A stretch of 64,000 nucleotides of DNA from Pseudoalteromonas aurantia (GCF_005886875.1 NZ_PNBY01000036.1:87818-151817); one strand, 5' to 3'. Numbered from the stretch's first letter, positions 8,597 to 18,004 are shown. Numbers and translations: made by a program. The notes: generated from the letters alone by a model not told the origin.

Positions 8597-10168
8597 CTAA
8601 GAAAATAATTTTTGTTTAACGTGTTCGGCGAAACCACTTCCGGCTTCTAAATAGAAGTTATAGGTATAATCTACCCCCATTTCCTCTAATTCTTTTTGTT
8701 GATCTGGGTAATTTGCTATGGCGGTGACTTGCCCGCTGAACCCTGAAGCATTGAGCTGCTCTAATGCATAGATGTTCTGCATATGTTTTGGCATAGCGAG
8801 CATGACCATTTCAACATTTGAGTGATTAACCCGCTGCCAGAAGTCTGGGTCGGTCGCATCGGCGAGTAAGACCCTTCGGCCTCGCTTAACATGGCGTTCG
8901 ACTACCTCTGGTTTAATATCTATTCCCGCAATAATACCAGCGTTAGATGCCTCAATCGTTTCGTATGCACCAGTCCCAATTCGACCCATGCCGAATATAA
9001 CAATTTGGGTGTCGGTCAAATTCACCGGCAGCTCTTCTTCTAACCGTTTACAGCTTTCGAATTTAAGTAAAAAAGGCTCTAGCTTTACAAATAGTTCGTT
9101 GGCTCTTTTATTCAGTGGTGACGCTATAACAAAGGTCAGAGAGACGGCTATTGCTACTACGGCTAACCAATCAGAAGTAATTGCGCCGCTGGAGGCTGCC
9201 ACTGCACACACAATCAAACCAAACTCACTATAGTTTGAGAGGGTAAACGCACTGAGCAGTGATGTACGTGCACGTAGTCCAAATAAATTAGTGAAGGTAT
9301 AGTACAGCGAAACTTTGATTGGCAAGACAATGACCAGCAATAACGCGATTAAAAACGCATTGGTTGAAATATTGGCATTAAGTCCAATGTTTAAGAAAAA
9401 TCCGACTAGCATGATATCTTTGAGATTGAGCAAAGACTTTGAGAGCTCACTGGCTTTTTTGTGAGGAGCGAACATCATACCAATAATGAGTGCGCCAAGA
9501 TCGCCTTTAAGGCCTGCATATTCAAAAGCATGGTAACCAATCACCAGTGCAAAGAAGAACCCGAACAAGGGAAGCAGTTCACCGTGCTTCGAGCGGTTTA
9601 AAACCCAAAACATCACGGGTTTAAGTGCGAACAAGCTGACAAGTAATACGAGTGCCCACATATTTGGTATTTTACCGGTGCTGATGGCTAAGAACGCCAC
9701 TGCAAAAATATCTTGCATAACTAAAATACCAATTGATATTTTTCCGTGTAGTGTTGCCATTTCACCGCGTTCTTCTAGTACTTTAACGGCAAATACGGTA
9801 CTTGAGAAACTAAAAGCAAAGCCAACTAACATGGCACTGGTTAAGGATAATTCTGTAAATAACGGCAGAGAAATGTAGCCGAGAAGCATTAAAAGGCTCG
9901 TGAAAAATGCTGTGCATACCACAATATGCAAAGTAGCAGGTGCCCACACTTGCGGTTTGATTAAGTTTGAAACCTTTAGCTTCAAGCCAATTGAAAATAA
10001 TAACAGCGTAACGCCTAAATCGGCCAGAGAAGTGAGTAACTCTGTTGTTTGATGACCAAGTAGGTTTAAGATAAACCCTGCCATTAAAAAGCCGATAAGT
10101 GGCGGGAGTTTAAGTTGATACACTGAGAAACCACAGACAAAAGCGATGGCAAAAAACAGTAATTCCAT
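8597..10168 (-). CDS. Kef/YbaL-type monovalent cation:proton antiporter (CPA2)
   Basis: Inner-membrane cation/H+ antiporter of the CPA2 family, probably K+/H+ exchange. Residues about 5-370 are the Na/H exchanger domain with some twelve helices, including the family stretches LPPLIGFLMAGF and ALIIGMMFAPHK. A RCK/TrkA-N Rossmann domain follows from about 385, with nucleotide-binding GMGRIGTG. A TrkA-C domain is absent, as in KefB/YbaL. The ATG at 10168 giving MELLFFAIAFV is chosen because a TTG at 10210 would add 14 residues unlike the family. Neighbours do not include a KefG-type ancillary gene. Confidence 0.88.
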   Translation of the reverse strand: MELLFFAIAFVCGFSVYQLKLPPLIGFLMAGFILNLLGHQTTELLTSLADLGVTLLLFSIGLKLKVSNLIKPQVWAPATLHIVVCTAFFTSLLMLLGYISLPLFTELSLTSAMLVGFAFSFSSTVFAVKVLEERGEMATLHGKISIGILVMQDIFAVAFLAISTGKIPNMWALVLLVSLFALKPVMFWVLNRSKHGELLPLFGFFFALVIGYHAFEYAGLKGDLGALIIGMMFAPHKKASELSKSLLNLKDIMLVGFFLNIGLNANISTNAFLIALLLVIVLPIKVSLYYTFTNLFGLRARTSLLSAFTLSNYSEFGLIVCAVAASSGAITSDWLAVVAIAVSLTFVIASPLNKRANELFVKLEPFLLKFESCKRLEEELPVNLTDTQIVIFGMGRIGTGAYETIEASNAGIIAGIDIKPEVVERHVKRGRRVLLADATDPDFWQRVNHSNVEMVMLAMPKHMQNIYALEQLNASGFSGQVTAIANYPDQQKELEEMGVDYTYNFYLEAGSGFAEHVKQKLFS

Positions 10169-10376
10169 TTGGCAACCAATTAGGGATATTTTGTGCTTAA
10201 AGTGTATCAAAACCTGCTGATTTATAAATTAAAAACTTATAGATGAGGCCATAAATTAGCAGCATAAAGCCGAGTATGAATACGATATTCTGATTTATGT
10301 TATAAATTTTCACTGACAAACTCTATTTTTTATGGTTAAGATGCAAGAAAAGGAGCAATCTCGAACAGGAGACTTA

Positions 10377-11120
10377 ATGTTTAAAAAAATCCTTGCATCA
10401 GTAGGTATCGGTGCTGCGAAAGTCGATACTGTTTTAGAGACCGAGCATTTACAACCTGGGCAGAAGTTTCAGGCGCAGGTTATTGTAAATGGTGGTGATG
10501 TTGTACAAGAGGTGACAGGTCTGGAACTCGCCTTGATGACACGTATTAAACATGATGGTGAAAATGGTGAATACTTTACCAATCATATTTTGGAAAAGTG
10601 GAGTGTGGGAGAGCGCTTTAGTATCGGTCCAGGCGAGCAAAAAGTCATCCCTTTTGAAGCACGTTTACATTCAGAAACCCCGATCACAGAAATTAACGCA
10701 GGCTATAATTATAGTTTTGTTTGGATTGAAACAGGGTTGGATATTGACCTTGCGCTTGATCCATCGGATAAAGACACTTTACATATTTATCCAAATGAGG
10801 CGGTTAAAACCTGTATGGCTGCGATGGAGAAGTTAGGGTTTACATTGGTTAAAGCTGATGTTGAGCAAGGCTATTTGAAAGCCACGGATTTCCAATCCTT
10901 TTCGGGGTGTTATCAAGAACTTGAATATCGACCTAATAGTCAATCCATTTTTGGAATACAGGAAATAGAGTTGTCTTTCGTACCCGAGGCACATAAAACC
11001 CATGTTTTAATTGAACTCGATAGAACATTTCGAAGAGATGGATATGTGGACTTAACAATTGAACACGGTCAAGTGAACTTATCGGCACTTTGTGATCAAC
11101 TAGAGCGACTATTTACTTAG
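10377..11120 (+). CDS. Spo0M/SpoOM family arrestin-like protein
   Basis: Matches the SpoOM family, arrestin-fold cytosolic proteins first described as a sporulation control factor in Bacillus. Its role in proteobacteria is unclear. Recognisable features are the N-terminus MFKKILASVGIGAAKVDT, the beta-strand pattern of LQPGQKFQAQVIVNGGDVVQ, and the second arrestin lobe that begins near the typical IDLALDPSDKDTLHIYP segment. The ATG at 10377 is preferred because AGGAGA lies 5-6 bases upstream. The open frame continues upstream to 10332. It is monocistronic and ends at a strong terminator. Confidence 0.87.
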   Translation: MFKKILASVGIGAAKVDTVLETEHLQPGQKFQAQVIVNGGDVVQEVTGLELALMTRIKHDGENGEYFTNHILEKWSVGERFSIGPGEQKVIPFEARLHSETPITEINAGYNYSFVWIETGLDIDLALDPSDKDTLHIYPNEAVKTCMAAMEKLGFTLVKADVEQGYLKATDFQSFSGCYQELEYRPNSQSIFGIQEIELSFVPEAHKTHVLIELDRTFRRDGYVDLTIEHGQVNLSALCDQLERLFT

Positions 11121-11142
11121 TAAAGAAGAGTTATATGCGATT

Positions 11143-11167
11143 AAGCCCAGCCATGCTGGGCTTTTTT
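11143..11167 (+). terminator. Intrinsic terminator after the Spo0M-like gene
   Basis: A 9-bp GC-rich stem AAGCCCAGC / GCTGGGCTT with a CAT loop is followed by a run of T, 23 bp after the stop codon. Confidence 0.9.
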
Positions 11168-11180
11168 ATATGAGGTGTTA

Positions 11181-11636
11181 ATGATGCAATGGCAGTGTAA
11201 GAAGTTTTTAGAGTTGGATGTTCCAACATTATTTACCATTATGAAGGCACGGGTTGATGTTTTTGTTGTAGAGCAGGCGTGTCCATACCCTGAACTTGAT
11301 GAGTTTGATCGTGCGTTTGATACTCATCATGTATATGCCTCTGTGGATGGCTGTATCGCAGCTTATGCGCGTGTATACGTTCAAACGCCTGAGTGTATTG
11401 CAATTGGCAGGGTTTTAGTTAGTGAGCGGTACCGTGGGAAAGGATTAGCAGCGACGTTAATGGAAAAGAGCATTGCAGTGGCAATAAACTACGGATCTTG
11501 CAGTGAAATCAAGCTGAGTGCGCAGACGTACCTTCTGAAATTTTATGCTGAACAGGGCTTCAAATCCATTGGAGATCCTTACTTAGAGGACGGCATTGAG
11601 CATCAGGATATGATTCTAATCCCTGAGAGAAAATAG
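11181..11636 (+). CDS. elaA: ElaA-type GNAT acetyltransferase
   Basis: Small GNAT-fold N-acetyltransferase of the ElaA group, cytosolic, natural substrate unknown. The family N-terminus is clear: MQWQCKKFLELDVPTLFTIM followed by R-x-D-V-F-V-V-E-Q and CPYPELDEFD. The acetyl-CoA loop is IGRVLVSERYRGKGLAATLM, with the R-G-K-G-L turn, near residues 76-95. The final HQDMILIP strand is typical. About 151 residues. The start is ATG 11181 or 11184, with GAGG at 11172-11175. Confidence 0.9.
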   Translation: MMQWQCKKFLELDVPTLFTIMKARVDVFVVEQACPYPELDEFDRAFDTHHVYASVDGCIAAYARVYVQTPECIAIGRVLVSERYRGKGLAATLMEKSIAVAINYGSCSEIKLSAQTYLLKFYAEQGFKSIGDPYLEDGIEHQDMILIPERK

Positions 11637-11641
11637 TATAA

Positions 11642-11661
11642 AAGGTGCTATAACGCACCTT
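11642..11661 (-). terminator. Intrinsic terminator of the NSS transporter gene
   Basis: A 7-bp stem AAGGTGC / GCACCTT is followed on the minus strand by TTTATACTATTTT, just beyond the transporter stop at 11687. It may also slow transcription arriving from elaA. Confidence 0.65.
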
Positions 11662-11686
11662 CCATAACCGTAGTGATAAGTGACTT

Positions 11687-13033
11687 CTATAATGAGTGTA
11701 TAAATACCAGGGCAATGGCAATTGGACAGACGAATTTAATGTACCATGGCCAAATCTTCCAAAACCAAGTTGCAGCAATGTCAGGTCTACCTGATTCAAT
11801 TTCTTTTAGCAGTGTCCCTCTGTTCCATAACCAACCTACAAAGATACAGCAAAGCATACCAAGCAGTGGTTGCCCAAATTGTGTGGTCAGACTGATAACT
11901 AGGCCAAATAGTGTATTGAAGTTAAATATGATGGTAAAGCTCACAAGGGTGATAAGTGCACCAATGATCCATGTGGCTTGGATACGTTTTAGTGCGAATT
12001 TCTCTACAGCATACGATACCGGCGCTTCTAGCATTGAAATAGAAGAGGTCAGGGCTGCAATACTCATTAAGGCAAAGAAGGCAAAACCGACGAACAAACC
12101 AACTTCACCCATACCGTTAAACAGAGCAGGTAGCACTTGGAATACTAACGTATCTTCTGATAGTAAGCTGCCATCTGCGGCAAATATGTCAACACCTTGA
12201 GCTTGCGCTACGTACATTGCAGGTATGATCAATAACCCGGCGACGAACGCAATTAAAACATCGATGAGTGTGACATATGCGCCCAAAGAAACTAAGTTCT
12301 CTTTTTTACTGATATAAGAACCATAAATGATCATCACGCTAGTCCCCAAAGACAACGAGAAAAATGCTTGGCCTAAGGCACTCACGAGCAAGTCTGGGTT
12401 GAGCAAAGATGAAAAATCTGGGATCAGATATGCTTTTAGCCCCTTACTTGCGCCGTCTTGAGTGAGAACATAGACAATGAGTAAAAACAAAATGCTTAAC
12501 AAAGCAGGCATTAAACGTTTAGACCACTTCTCAATACCATTCTCGACCCCTTTACTAATAATCGCGATAGTTAAAATGATAAATAACGAAGTAAAGAAAA
12601 GGTCTCGGCCTAAAGATTGGGTACTTAACCAATGTGTCATACCAGGCATACCGACGAGCTTGGTAACAGGCTCAATGGTGGCGCTAAACATCCAACCTGC
12701 AACAATTGCATAAAAGCTTAAGATTAAACCTGCACAGACAATTCCCCCAAACCCAACGAAAAAAGCAAAGCGTTTATGGGTCGGTTTGGAGGAGAGTTTT
12801 TGTAACGATGAAACGGCGTTAGCTTGTCCATATCGTCCTATTACAAGCTCTGCCATCAATGCGGGATAAGCTAAGCAAAATGCTAAAATTAAATACACTA
12901 GCACGAATGCAGCGCCACCATTACTGGCGGTTTGGGTTGGAAAGCCCCATATATTACCTAAACCAACTGCAGACCCTGCTGCGGCCATAATGAAACCAAA
13001 GCGAGAACTGAACTCTCCGCGAACACTGCTCAT
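11687..13033 (-). CDS. Neurotransmitter:sodium symporter (NSS/SNF) family transporter
   Basis: Sodium-coupled symporter of the LeuT/MhsT/TnaT family, most likely for amino acids. Eleven to twelve helices over 448 residues. The N-terminal sodium/substrate motif GSAVGLGNIWGFP spans 20-32. Most family members have Arg where this one has Gly30 (Arg30 in LeuT contributes to the extracellular gate). Other family segments are PALMAELVIGRYG near 56 and FFALMSIAALTSSISMLEAPV near 310-330. Single gene with its own terminator. Substrate cannot be read from sequence. Confidence 0.92.
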   Translation of the reverse strand: MSSVRGEFSSRFGFIMAAAGSAVGLGNIWGFPTQTASNGGAAFVLVYLILAFCLAYPALMAELVIGRYGQANAVSSLQKLSSKPTHKRFAFFVGFGGIVCAGLILSFYAIVAGWMFSATIEPVTKLVGMPGMTHWLSTQSLGRDLFFTSLFIILTIAIISKGVENGIEKWSKRLMPALLSILFLLIVYVLTQDGASKGLKAYLIPDFSSLLNPDLLVSALGQAFFSLSLGTSVMIIYGSYISKKENLVSLGAYVTLIDVLIAFVAGLLIIPAMYVAQAQGVDIFAADGSLLSEDTLVFQVLPALFNGMGEVGLFVGFAFFALMSIAALTSSISMLEAPVSYAVEKFALKRIQATWIIGALITLVSFTIIFNFNTLFGLVISLTTQFGQPLLGMLCCIFVGWLWNRGTLLKEIESGRPDIAATWFWKIWPWYIKFVCPIAIALVFIHSL

Positions 13034-13256
13034 ATTATTTATACTTCTCTATTTTTATAACGGCGACCACAATCTACTGTAATTAATCCTAAATAAAAAG
13101 TGCTAATTACACTCTAATTAACATGATCTAGGACAAAATTGTACTCACTTTGAACCTGTAAGCTTTATGATGCGTAAAACTATGCGTTTACTTAATATTA
13201 AATTTATGATTATTAATAACTTAATTCGCTTATTAATATGAACCGTTTGTGTATTT

Positions 13257-14555
13257 TTACAGTGCCCTTGTAGCTTTACACGGTATACTTAATGTGAATT
13301 TGGCACCTCCTAACGTGTCGGATTGTGACACGGAGACTTTGCCGTGATGCCAATCGACTACTTTCGCAACAATTGCAAGCCCAAGACCATATCCTTTCTC
13401 GTCGCGGTTTCGGTGATTTTGTTCCTGAAAAAAAGGGCTAAATACTTTATGCCAATTGTTTGGGGCAATACCTGGCCCATCGTCTTCAACATCAATGACG
13501 ATGTACTGATCCAGCTCATGTACTTTGACAAAGATATTATGGGATGCGAATTTGCAGGCATTACTTAATAAATTGGTCACTGCACGGGCCATCCAGTGAA
13601 GATCTGCGGTGAGAAATAACTCAGGGTCAACTTCGTAACTGCTGATCAACTCGGCTTTGCTAATTTTAGGTTGCACCTGCTCGATAAGCGCAACTATGTA
13701 AGGGGTTACGTGAGTTGATTCGAAATTAAGCAAGTGCGCCTTTTGTTCTAAGGTGGCAAATGATAAATAGCTAGACAACATATTTTCCATTTGATCTAAG
13801 TCACTTTCCATTCGGGATAAAATGGATTTGACTTGCTGCATGTCTGGTTCTTCCATTGCTGCATCTAACCCAAACCTTAAACACGCCACAGGGGTTCGAA
13901 TATCGTGTGAGAGGCTCGAAGCCATGAGTTTATTTTCAGCAAGTAGTTTGTCGATTTGGTTGGCCATGCTATTAAAAGTGAGCTCTACATCTTTAATGTA
14001 AGTAAAGTGATTGACTTCGATACGAGCGCTCATATCACCGCTAGCAAAACGTTTTGCGGCCTCGGTTAATACGGATAGCCTTTTTGCTAAGGGGGCAAGG
14101 ATAAACCACATAAAAGCACAGATCCCAGCATAAAAGATAAACGTGAGCGCAATATCACTATTTTGTTCTCTGGCGGGTTTCTCAACTTTTAGCTCTAAAT
14201 AATCGGGTAATAATGCATCGTTTGTTTTTAATAAGTTTAATCCTTGTTCTTCTTCAAGGAGCAGCTGCCCTTCGGTTATCATTTTCGTTTTGAGTTCGAG
14301 AGGCAGTGCTAGTGTGTCGCCTTTTCTATAAGTCAGTGTGATGTTGAAATCACGGCTTAAACGCTGCGTAAAATCGGCTCTTTGGTCGATGGGTTGCCGA
14401 GCAACTTGCTGAGCAAAGCCATTGGTTAATGTGCTTTCCCAGCTGAAGCTATCAACAGTGGGGGCTGTCTGCTGGCTAAACGCGTCAATAAGTAAGCTCA
14501 GTACAACAATCGAGATAATTGCGCTGGTAAGCAAATATAGATAAAGTTTCTTCAC
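13257..14555 (-). CDS. Two-component sensor histidine kinase, RstB-like
   Basis: Membrane sensor kinase with TM1 about 8-26, a periplasmic domain of about 105 residues, TM2 about 135-155, HAMP, and dimerisation/phosphoacceptor helix SLSHDIRTPVACLRFGLD with His217. The ATPase domain carries N-box NLLSNACKFASHN, G1 DVEDDGPGIAP and G2 GYGLGLAIVAKVV. The periplasmic domain is not recognisable. The start is GTG at 14555. It lies 9 bp downstream of its response regulator on the same strand, so the two form an operon. The domain order is like RstB, but the ligand is unknown. Confidence 0.92.
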   Translation of the reverse strand: MKKLYLYLLTSAIISIVVLSLLIDAFSQQTAPTVDSFSWESTLTNGFAQQVARQPIDQRADFTQRLSRDFNITLTYRKGDTLALPLELKTKMITEGQLLLEEEQGLNLLKTNDALLPDYLELKVEKPAREQNSDIALTFIFYAGICAFMWFILAPLAKRLSVLTEAAKRFASGDMSARIEVNHFTYIKDVELTFNSMANQIDKLLAENKLMASSLSHDIRTPVACLRFGLDAAMEEPDMQQVKSILSRMESDLDQMENMLSSYLSFATLEQKAHLLNFESTHVTPYIVALIEQVQPKISKAELISSYEVDPELFLTADLHWMARAVTNLLSNACKFASHNIFVKVHELDQYIVIDVEDDGPGIAPNNWHKVFSPFFQEQNHRNRDEKGYGLGLAIVAKVVDWHHGKVSVSQSDTLGGAKFTLSIPCKATRAL

Positions 14556-14564
14556 GAAATATAA

Positions 14565-15269
14565 CTACCAGGCACTGGGCACCATCAAATAGCCTTTACC
14601 CCATATCGTTTTAATTTTCTCGGGCTGTTGTGGGTCATCATTGAACTTTTTACGTAAGGCAGAAATAAGCACATCAACACTGCGATCTAGTCCATCATAT
14701 TCACGGCCTTTTGTCGCCTTAAAAACGGCATCTCTTGAGACGACTTCACCCGCATTAGAAGCAAGAAAGTTCAACAGTAAGTATTCAGCGCTTGAGATAT
14801 TGACTTCATGGCTGTGAAGGAGCACTTTGCGAGCTTGCGTGTCAATACTTAAATTACCAACTTGGATAATATTAGTGTTAACTTCTGCGGGTTTATTATC
14901 TTGTGTTGTGCGTAACATTGCTTTGATACGAGCGAGCAACGCCCGAGGTCTAACAGGCTTTATAACATAATCGCTTGCACCGACTTCAAGGCCGATGACT
15001 TCGTCCATCTCTTCATCTCTGGCTGTGAGCATGATAATTGGTTGGTGATAAAATTGTCTTAATTCCCTACATACACTAATGCCATCTTGTCCTGGAAGCA
15101 TAACATCTAACAACACAATATCTGGGTTCGTAGATTTAACCATAGAAACAACTTTATCACCTCGCTCACACACATGGGTAGTGTAACCTTGGTTATTTAG
15201 ATAATCGGCGACCCACTGCGCTAGGGATACATCATCTTCGACGAGTAGAATTGTACCGTAATTGTCCAT
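14565..15269 (-). CDS. OmpR/PhoB-family response regulator, RstA-like
   Basis: DNA-binding response regulator paired with the kinase at 13257. The receiver domain has the acidic pair in LLVEDD, phosphoacceptor Asp55 in DIVLLDVMLPGQDG, Thr in IIMLTARDEE and Lys in YVIKPVRPRALLARI. A winged-helix effector domain follows from about 135, ending with SVDVLISALRKKFNDDP and KTIWGKGYLMVP. Length 234 aa is standard. ATG at 15269 has GGAG 9 bases upstream. A 15-bp AT palindrome at 15426-15440 in the upstream gap could be a regulatory site. Confidence 0.94.
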   Translation of the reverse strand: MDNYGTILLVEDDVSLAQWVADYLNNQGYTTHVCERGDKVVSMVKSTNPDIVLLDVMLPGQDGISVCRELRQFYHQPIIMLTARDEEMDEVIGLEVGASDYVIKPVRPRALLARIKAMLRTTQDNKPAEVNTNIIQVGNLSIDTQARKVLLHSHEVNISSAEYLLLNFLASNAGEVVSRDAVFKATKGREYDGLDRSVDVLISALRKKFNDDPQQPEKIKTIWGKGYLMVPSAW

Positions 15270-15425
15270 TAAAATTGTCTCCTACGCCAATTATGGCTAG
15301 TTAATAGGCTGGTCTTGTTTATAATTAAGTGTAGCGCCAATGCTGTTGTTTGTTAAGCTATTCTGGGTACTTGATGTACACCGATATTGAATATTTAGAC
15401 CGTATATCTATATTTTTAATAGAAG

Positions 15426-15440
15426 GAATATTTAATATTC
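15426..15440. repeat. 15-bp palindrome upstream of the two-component operon
   Basis: GAATATTTAATATTC is a perfect inverted repeat around a central T, about 157 bp upstream of the response regulator start. It lies in a 281-bp gap that also holds a 7-bp inverted repeat GGCCAGT / ACTGGCC at 15480-15507. No further gene is seen there. Confidence 0.3.
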
Positions 15441-15550
15441 TAGGGTAAGTACGAAGTAGCTATGTAACACGTTAAGCGAGGCCAGTAATCGTTATCTGTC
15501 ACTGGCCATTTTAAAGGGAGAGAGGACTTTTTGCTGTAAAAAATTGTAAG

Positions 15551-16354
15551 CTATTGAAGGTTAATTTTTTCAATTAGTAAATTAGTCAATGAAGTTTGCA
15601 TTGCGCTGCTTAAAGCGCTGACTTCAGTTTCAGTGCACGCACCGGCAATTTTTGTTGGCTGACTTACACTCGTTTTTACATCATAACTAGGTATGGTGAT
15701 TGGGTTGTTAAAGCGAGCTTGTCTAGCGGCATCGGTGTTATGCTTGACGATGAAAGAGATAACGGCATGTTCGTTCGAGATGCTTTGACTTTGCGTGTAA
15801 TTAAGCTGTAGTGGGATCCCTTGAAAGCTAGCGCTATCGATAGATGATTTTGCGAACCACACTACGTCTGATGAGGCTTGGTGTGTTAGGCGCATACTGA
15901 CTGAAGCAATGATGTTAGCACATTGATAACTGGGTACTTGCTGTGCTAAGCGCGTAAAAAATGGGTGGGGGTTTTTAGGTTGATTAAGTGTGTATATTTT
16001 ATCTGGGCCAAATTCCAAGTCTAATTGGTGTACCGTTAATACGTAATCAGCTTTACTTGATGTGACAATTTTCAAGCCTATGGTATTAAGTGACTGGATT
16101 AACTGAGCTTTAAGCGTATCCGTCATGCTGACTTTGTCAGTCATAATACGCACTGTATTATTTTTTTTAATAGGATGTGCAGGCAGCTGCACAGACTTTA
16201 TACGTGCTGAATCAAGTTCAGTACTGTAACTAAGCTGATAAACTTCTTTTGTTAAAAGAGGTTTTGCAGGAATATCAAGTTTCGGTGCTAGCTTTTTGGT
16301 CGATACGCAACCAAAAGTCAAACTTAAAATAATAATACAAAACAGTAACCGCAT
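15551..16354 (-). CDS. Lipoprotein of unknown function
   Basis: I do not recognise the family. The 267-residue protein starts with a lipoprotein signal peptide MRLLFCIIILSLTFGC whose lipobox ends at Cys16. A Lys/Pro-rich linker follows. The mature part has alternating strands and helices, with segments such as ADYVLTVHQLDLEFGPDKIY that resemble lipoproteins carrying a TolB-N-like or ABA-type fold, but this is only an impression. Two cysteines occur in the mature part. GAGG precedes the ATG by 7 bases. It is divergent from the serine hydrolase gene. Confidence 0.8.
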   Translation of the reverse strand: MRLLFCIIILSLTFGCVSTKKLAPKLDIPAKPLLTKEVYQLSYSTELDSARIKSVQLPAHPIKKNNTVRIMTDKVSMTDTLKAQLIQSLNTIGLKIVTSSKADYVLTVHQLDLEFGPDKIYTLNQPKNPHPFFTRLAQQVPSYQCANIIASVSMRLTHQASSDVVWFAKSSIDSASFQGIPLQLNYTQSQSISNEHAVISFIVKHNTDAARQARFNNPITIPSYDVKTSVSQPTKIAGACTETEVSALSSAMQTSLTNLLIEKINLQ

Positions 16355-16449
16355 CTAAATACCTCAATCGCGTTAAAAAATTATTTAGCCTTTACAAACA
16401 GAGTCTAACTTCGTGTACACTTCACTCAAGAAAATTAAAATGAATCAAT

Positions 16450-17589
16450 ATGAAGTTTTTAGTTTCAGTCGTATTTTGGCTATTCACTGCTCACTCTTTT
16501 GCTATAGACTCTGCAAAAGTTCAGTGGAACCAATTTTTGAACAGCTATTCTAAGCAAGTCGAGCGCAAACTCAAAGAAAAATCCATTCCTGGAGCAGCAT
16601 TAAGCATTGTTCATGGCGAATTAGGTGATTATGCGAAAGGATATGGCATAACAAAAGTGCGAAAAGGTAGGGCGGTAGATGCCCATACTCGTTTTAGATT
16701 GGCATCAGTATCCAAAACCTTTGCAGGTTCTTTGAGTGCGAAGCTAGCCAGTGAGAACAAATTGCTACTGGATGATTATGTTAGTGATTACTTGCCCGCT
16801 TTTGCCGATTCAGAATATAAGCATTTAAAACTCTATCATTTATTAAGTCACTCGAGTGGCTTGGTCCCCAATGCATACGATAATTTAATTGAATCTCGTA
16901 TGCCTTATCAAGATATTGTTGAACGTTTGATATTGGTTGAAAAAATATGTCGACCGGGTCAATGCTATGGATATCAGAATGTGATGTTTAGCATCATTGC
17001 AGACGTTATCTTGAAAGCGACAGGTATGCCTTATGAGCAATGGCTTAAAGAGTTTGTTTTTACGCCACTTAATATGAATGATGGTGGAGTCGGGTTAGCG
17101 AATATGACTCGAGATACAAACTATGCTCTACCACATGTTTTGGGAAGAAAACGTTGGCATACGGCAAAACTCAAAGCGAATTATTATAAAGTTGCACCAG
17201 CTGCGGGAGTAAACGCAAGTGCAGCAGATATGGTGCAATGGTTAAAGTTACAATTAGGCTATTATCCCAGTGTGATGTCATTGGAGGCGCTCACAATACA
17301 AAGCAGACCTTATACGCGTACAAAACGTGAGTTGCGACGCCGTATTTGGCGTGAGCACGTGACACAAGCATATTATGGGTTGGGTTGGCGCATTTATGAA
17401 TATAAAGGGACGACATTGTATTATCACAGTGGCTGGGTGCAAGGCTATAGAACCGATGTTGTGGTGATCCCTGCAATTAACATGGGCTTTAGTTTATTAT
17501 TGAACGCAGAAAGTGGAGTGATAAACGCTTTAACAACTGATTTTATTAATAGCGCGCTACAGTTTGCTCAGAACGCACCAGAGGCATAG
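16450..17589 (+). CDS. Beta-lactamase-fold serine hydrolase (class C / AmpH-EstB type)
   Basis: Periplasmic or secreted penicillin-binding-protein-like hydrolase. The signal peptide ends near residue 18 (AHSFA). The catalytic S-x-x-K motif is Ser86-Val-Ser-Lys89 in RLASVSKTFAGS. The second motif is Tyr175-Gln-Asn177 in GYGYQNVMFS, and an HSG triad occurs in YYHSGWVQGY near 325-335, where true AmpC has KTG. This pattern fits DD-peptidase or esterase members (AmpH, EstB) better than a resistance enzyme. Length is 379 aa. The substrate is unknown. Confidence 0.88.
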   Translation: MKFLVSVVFWLFTAHSFAIDSAKVQWNQFLNSYSKQVERKLKEKSIPGAALSIVHGELGDYAKGYGITKVRKGRAVDAHTRFRLASVSKTFAGSLSAKLASENKLLLDDYVSDYLPAFADSEYKHLKLYHLLSHSSGLVPNAYDNLIESRMPYQDIVERLILVEKICRPGQCYGYQNVMFSIIADVILKATGMPYEQWLKEFVFTPLNMNDGGVGLANMTRDTNYALPHVLGRKRWHTAKLKANYYKVAPAAGVNASAADMVQWLKLQLGYYPSVMSLEALTIQSRPYTRTKRELRRRIWREHVTQAYYGLGWRIYEYKGTTLYYHSGWVQGYRTDVVVIPAINMGFSLLLNAESGVINALTTDFINSALQFAQNAPEA

Positions 17590-17598
17590 CCTCTGGTG
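17576..17598. terminator. Hairpin at the convergent end of the serine hydrolase and yhbY genes
   Basis: A 10-bp GC-rich inverted repeat CACCAGAGGC / GCCTCTGGTG with an ATA loop overlaps the hydrolase stop codon. No T-run follows on either strand, so it is a weak or factor-assisted terminator. Confidence 0.45.
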
Positions 17599-17622
17599 GC
17601 ACTGAGCTTTCAGAAGAATCAA

Positions 17623-17919
17623 TTACGTACGAGGTAATTGAATCTTTTTCTCTTCACTTTGGCGATATAGTACGACCACATGGCCAATGCTCTGTACTTT
17701 GTAGGCTTTAGTTTCTCTAATAATCGCATCAAAAATTAGCTGCTTTGTTTCGCGATCATTAGTCGGCACTTTTACCTTGATAAGTTCATGGATGGTCAAT
17801 GAATGGTCGATTTCCATCACCACACCTTCCGTTAAGCCGTTTGCTCCGAGCAAAACAACGGGTTTTAATGAGTGTGCTAATCCTTTTAAGTACTGCTTTT
17901 GTTTATTTGATAAGGTCAT
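17623..17919 (-). CDS. yhbY: CRM-domain RNA-binding protein YhbY
   Basis: Small ribosome-associated RNA-binding protein linked to 50S assembly. The CRM domain fills the 98 residues: [20 protein letters not shown], the G-x-x-G loop [10 protein letters not shown] at about 25-34, then [16 protein letters not shown]. It is divergent from rlmE, the arrangement found in most gammaproteobacteria, and both products act on the large ribosomal subunit. Confidence 0.95.
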   Translation of the reverse strand: MTLSNKQKQYLKGLAHSLKPVVLLGANGLTEGVVMEIDHSLTIHELIKVKVPTNDRETKQLIFDAIIRETKAYKVQSIGHVVVLYRQSEEKKIQLPRT

Positions 17920-18004
17920 ATTGGTACAATTTACTAAATATAGGCTTGAATTATTGATATTCTACCGCCATCTAGACAATATTACTAATGAGTTGCAGCG
18001 AATA

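Noticed and set aside
15480..15507. Terminator for the lipoprotein gene at 15551
   Set aside because: The 7-bp stem has a 14-base loop and its T-run is on the wrong strand for that gene; left only as an inverted repeat.
16450..17589. AmpC-type resistance beta-lactamase
   Set aside because: The third motif is HSG rather than KTG and the overall pattern fits AmpH/EstB-like hydrolases.
17777..18004. N-terminal extension of rlmE to 17777
   Set aside because: It overlaps yhbY antisense and does not resemble the family; ATG 18005 gives the standard length and N-terminus.
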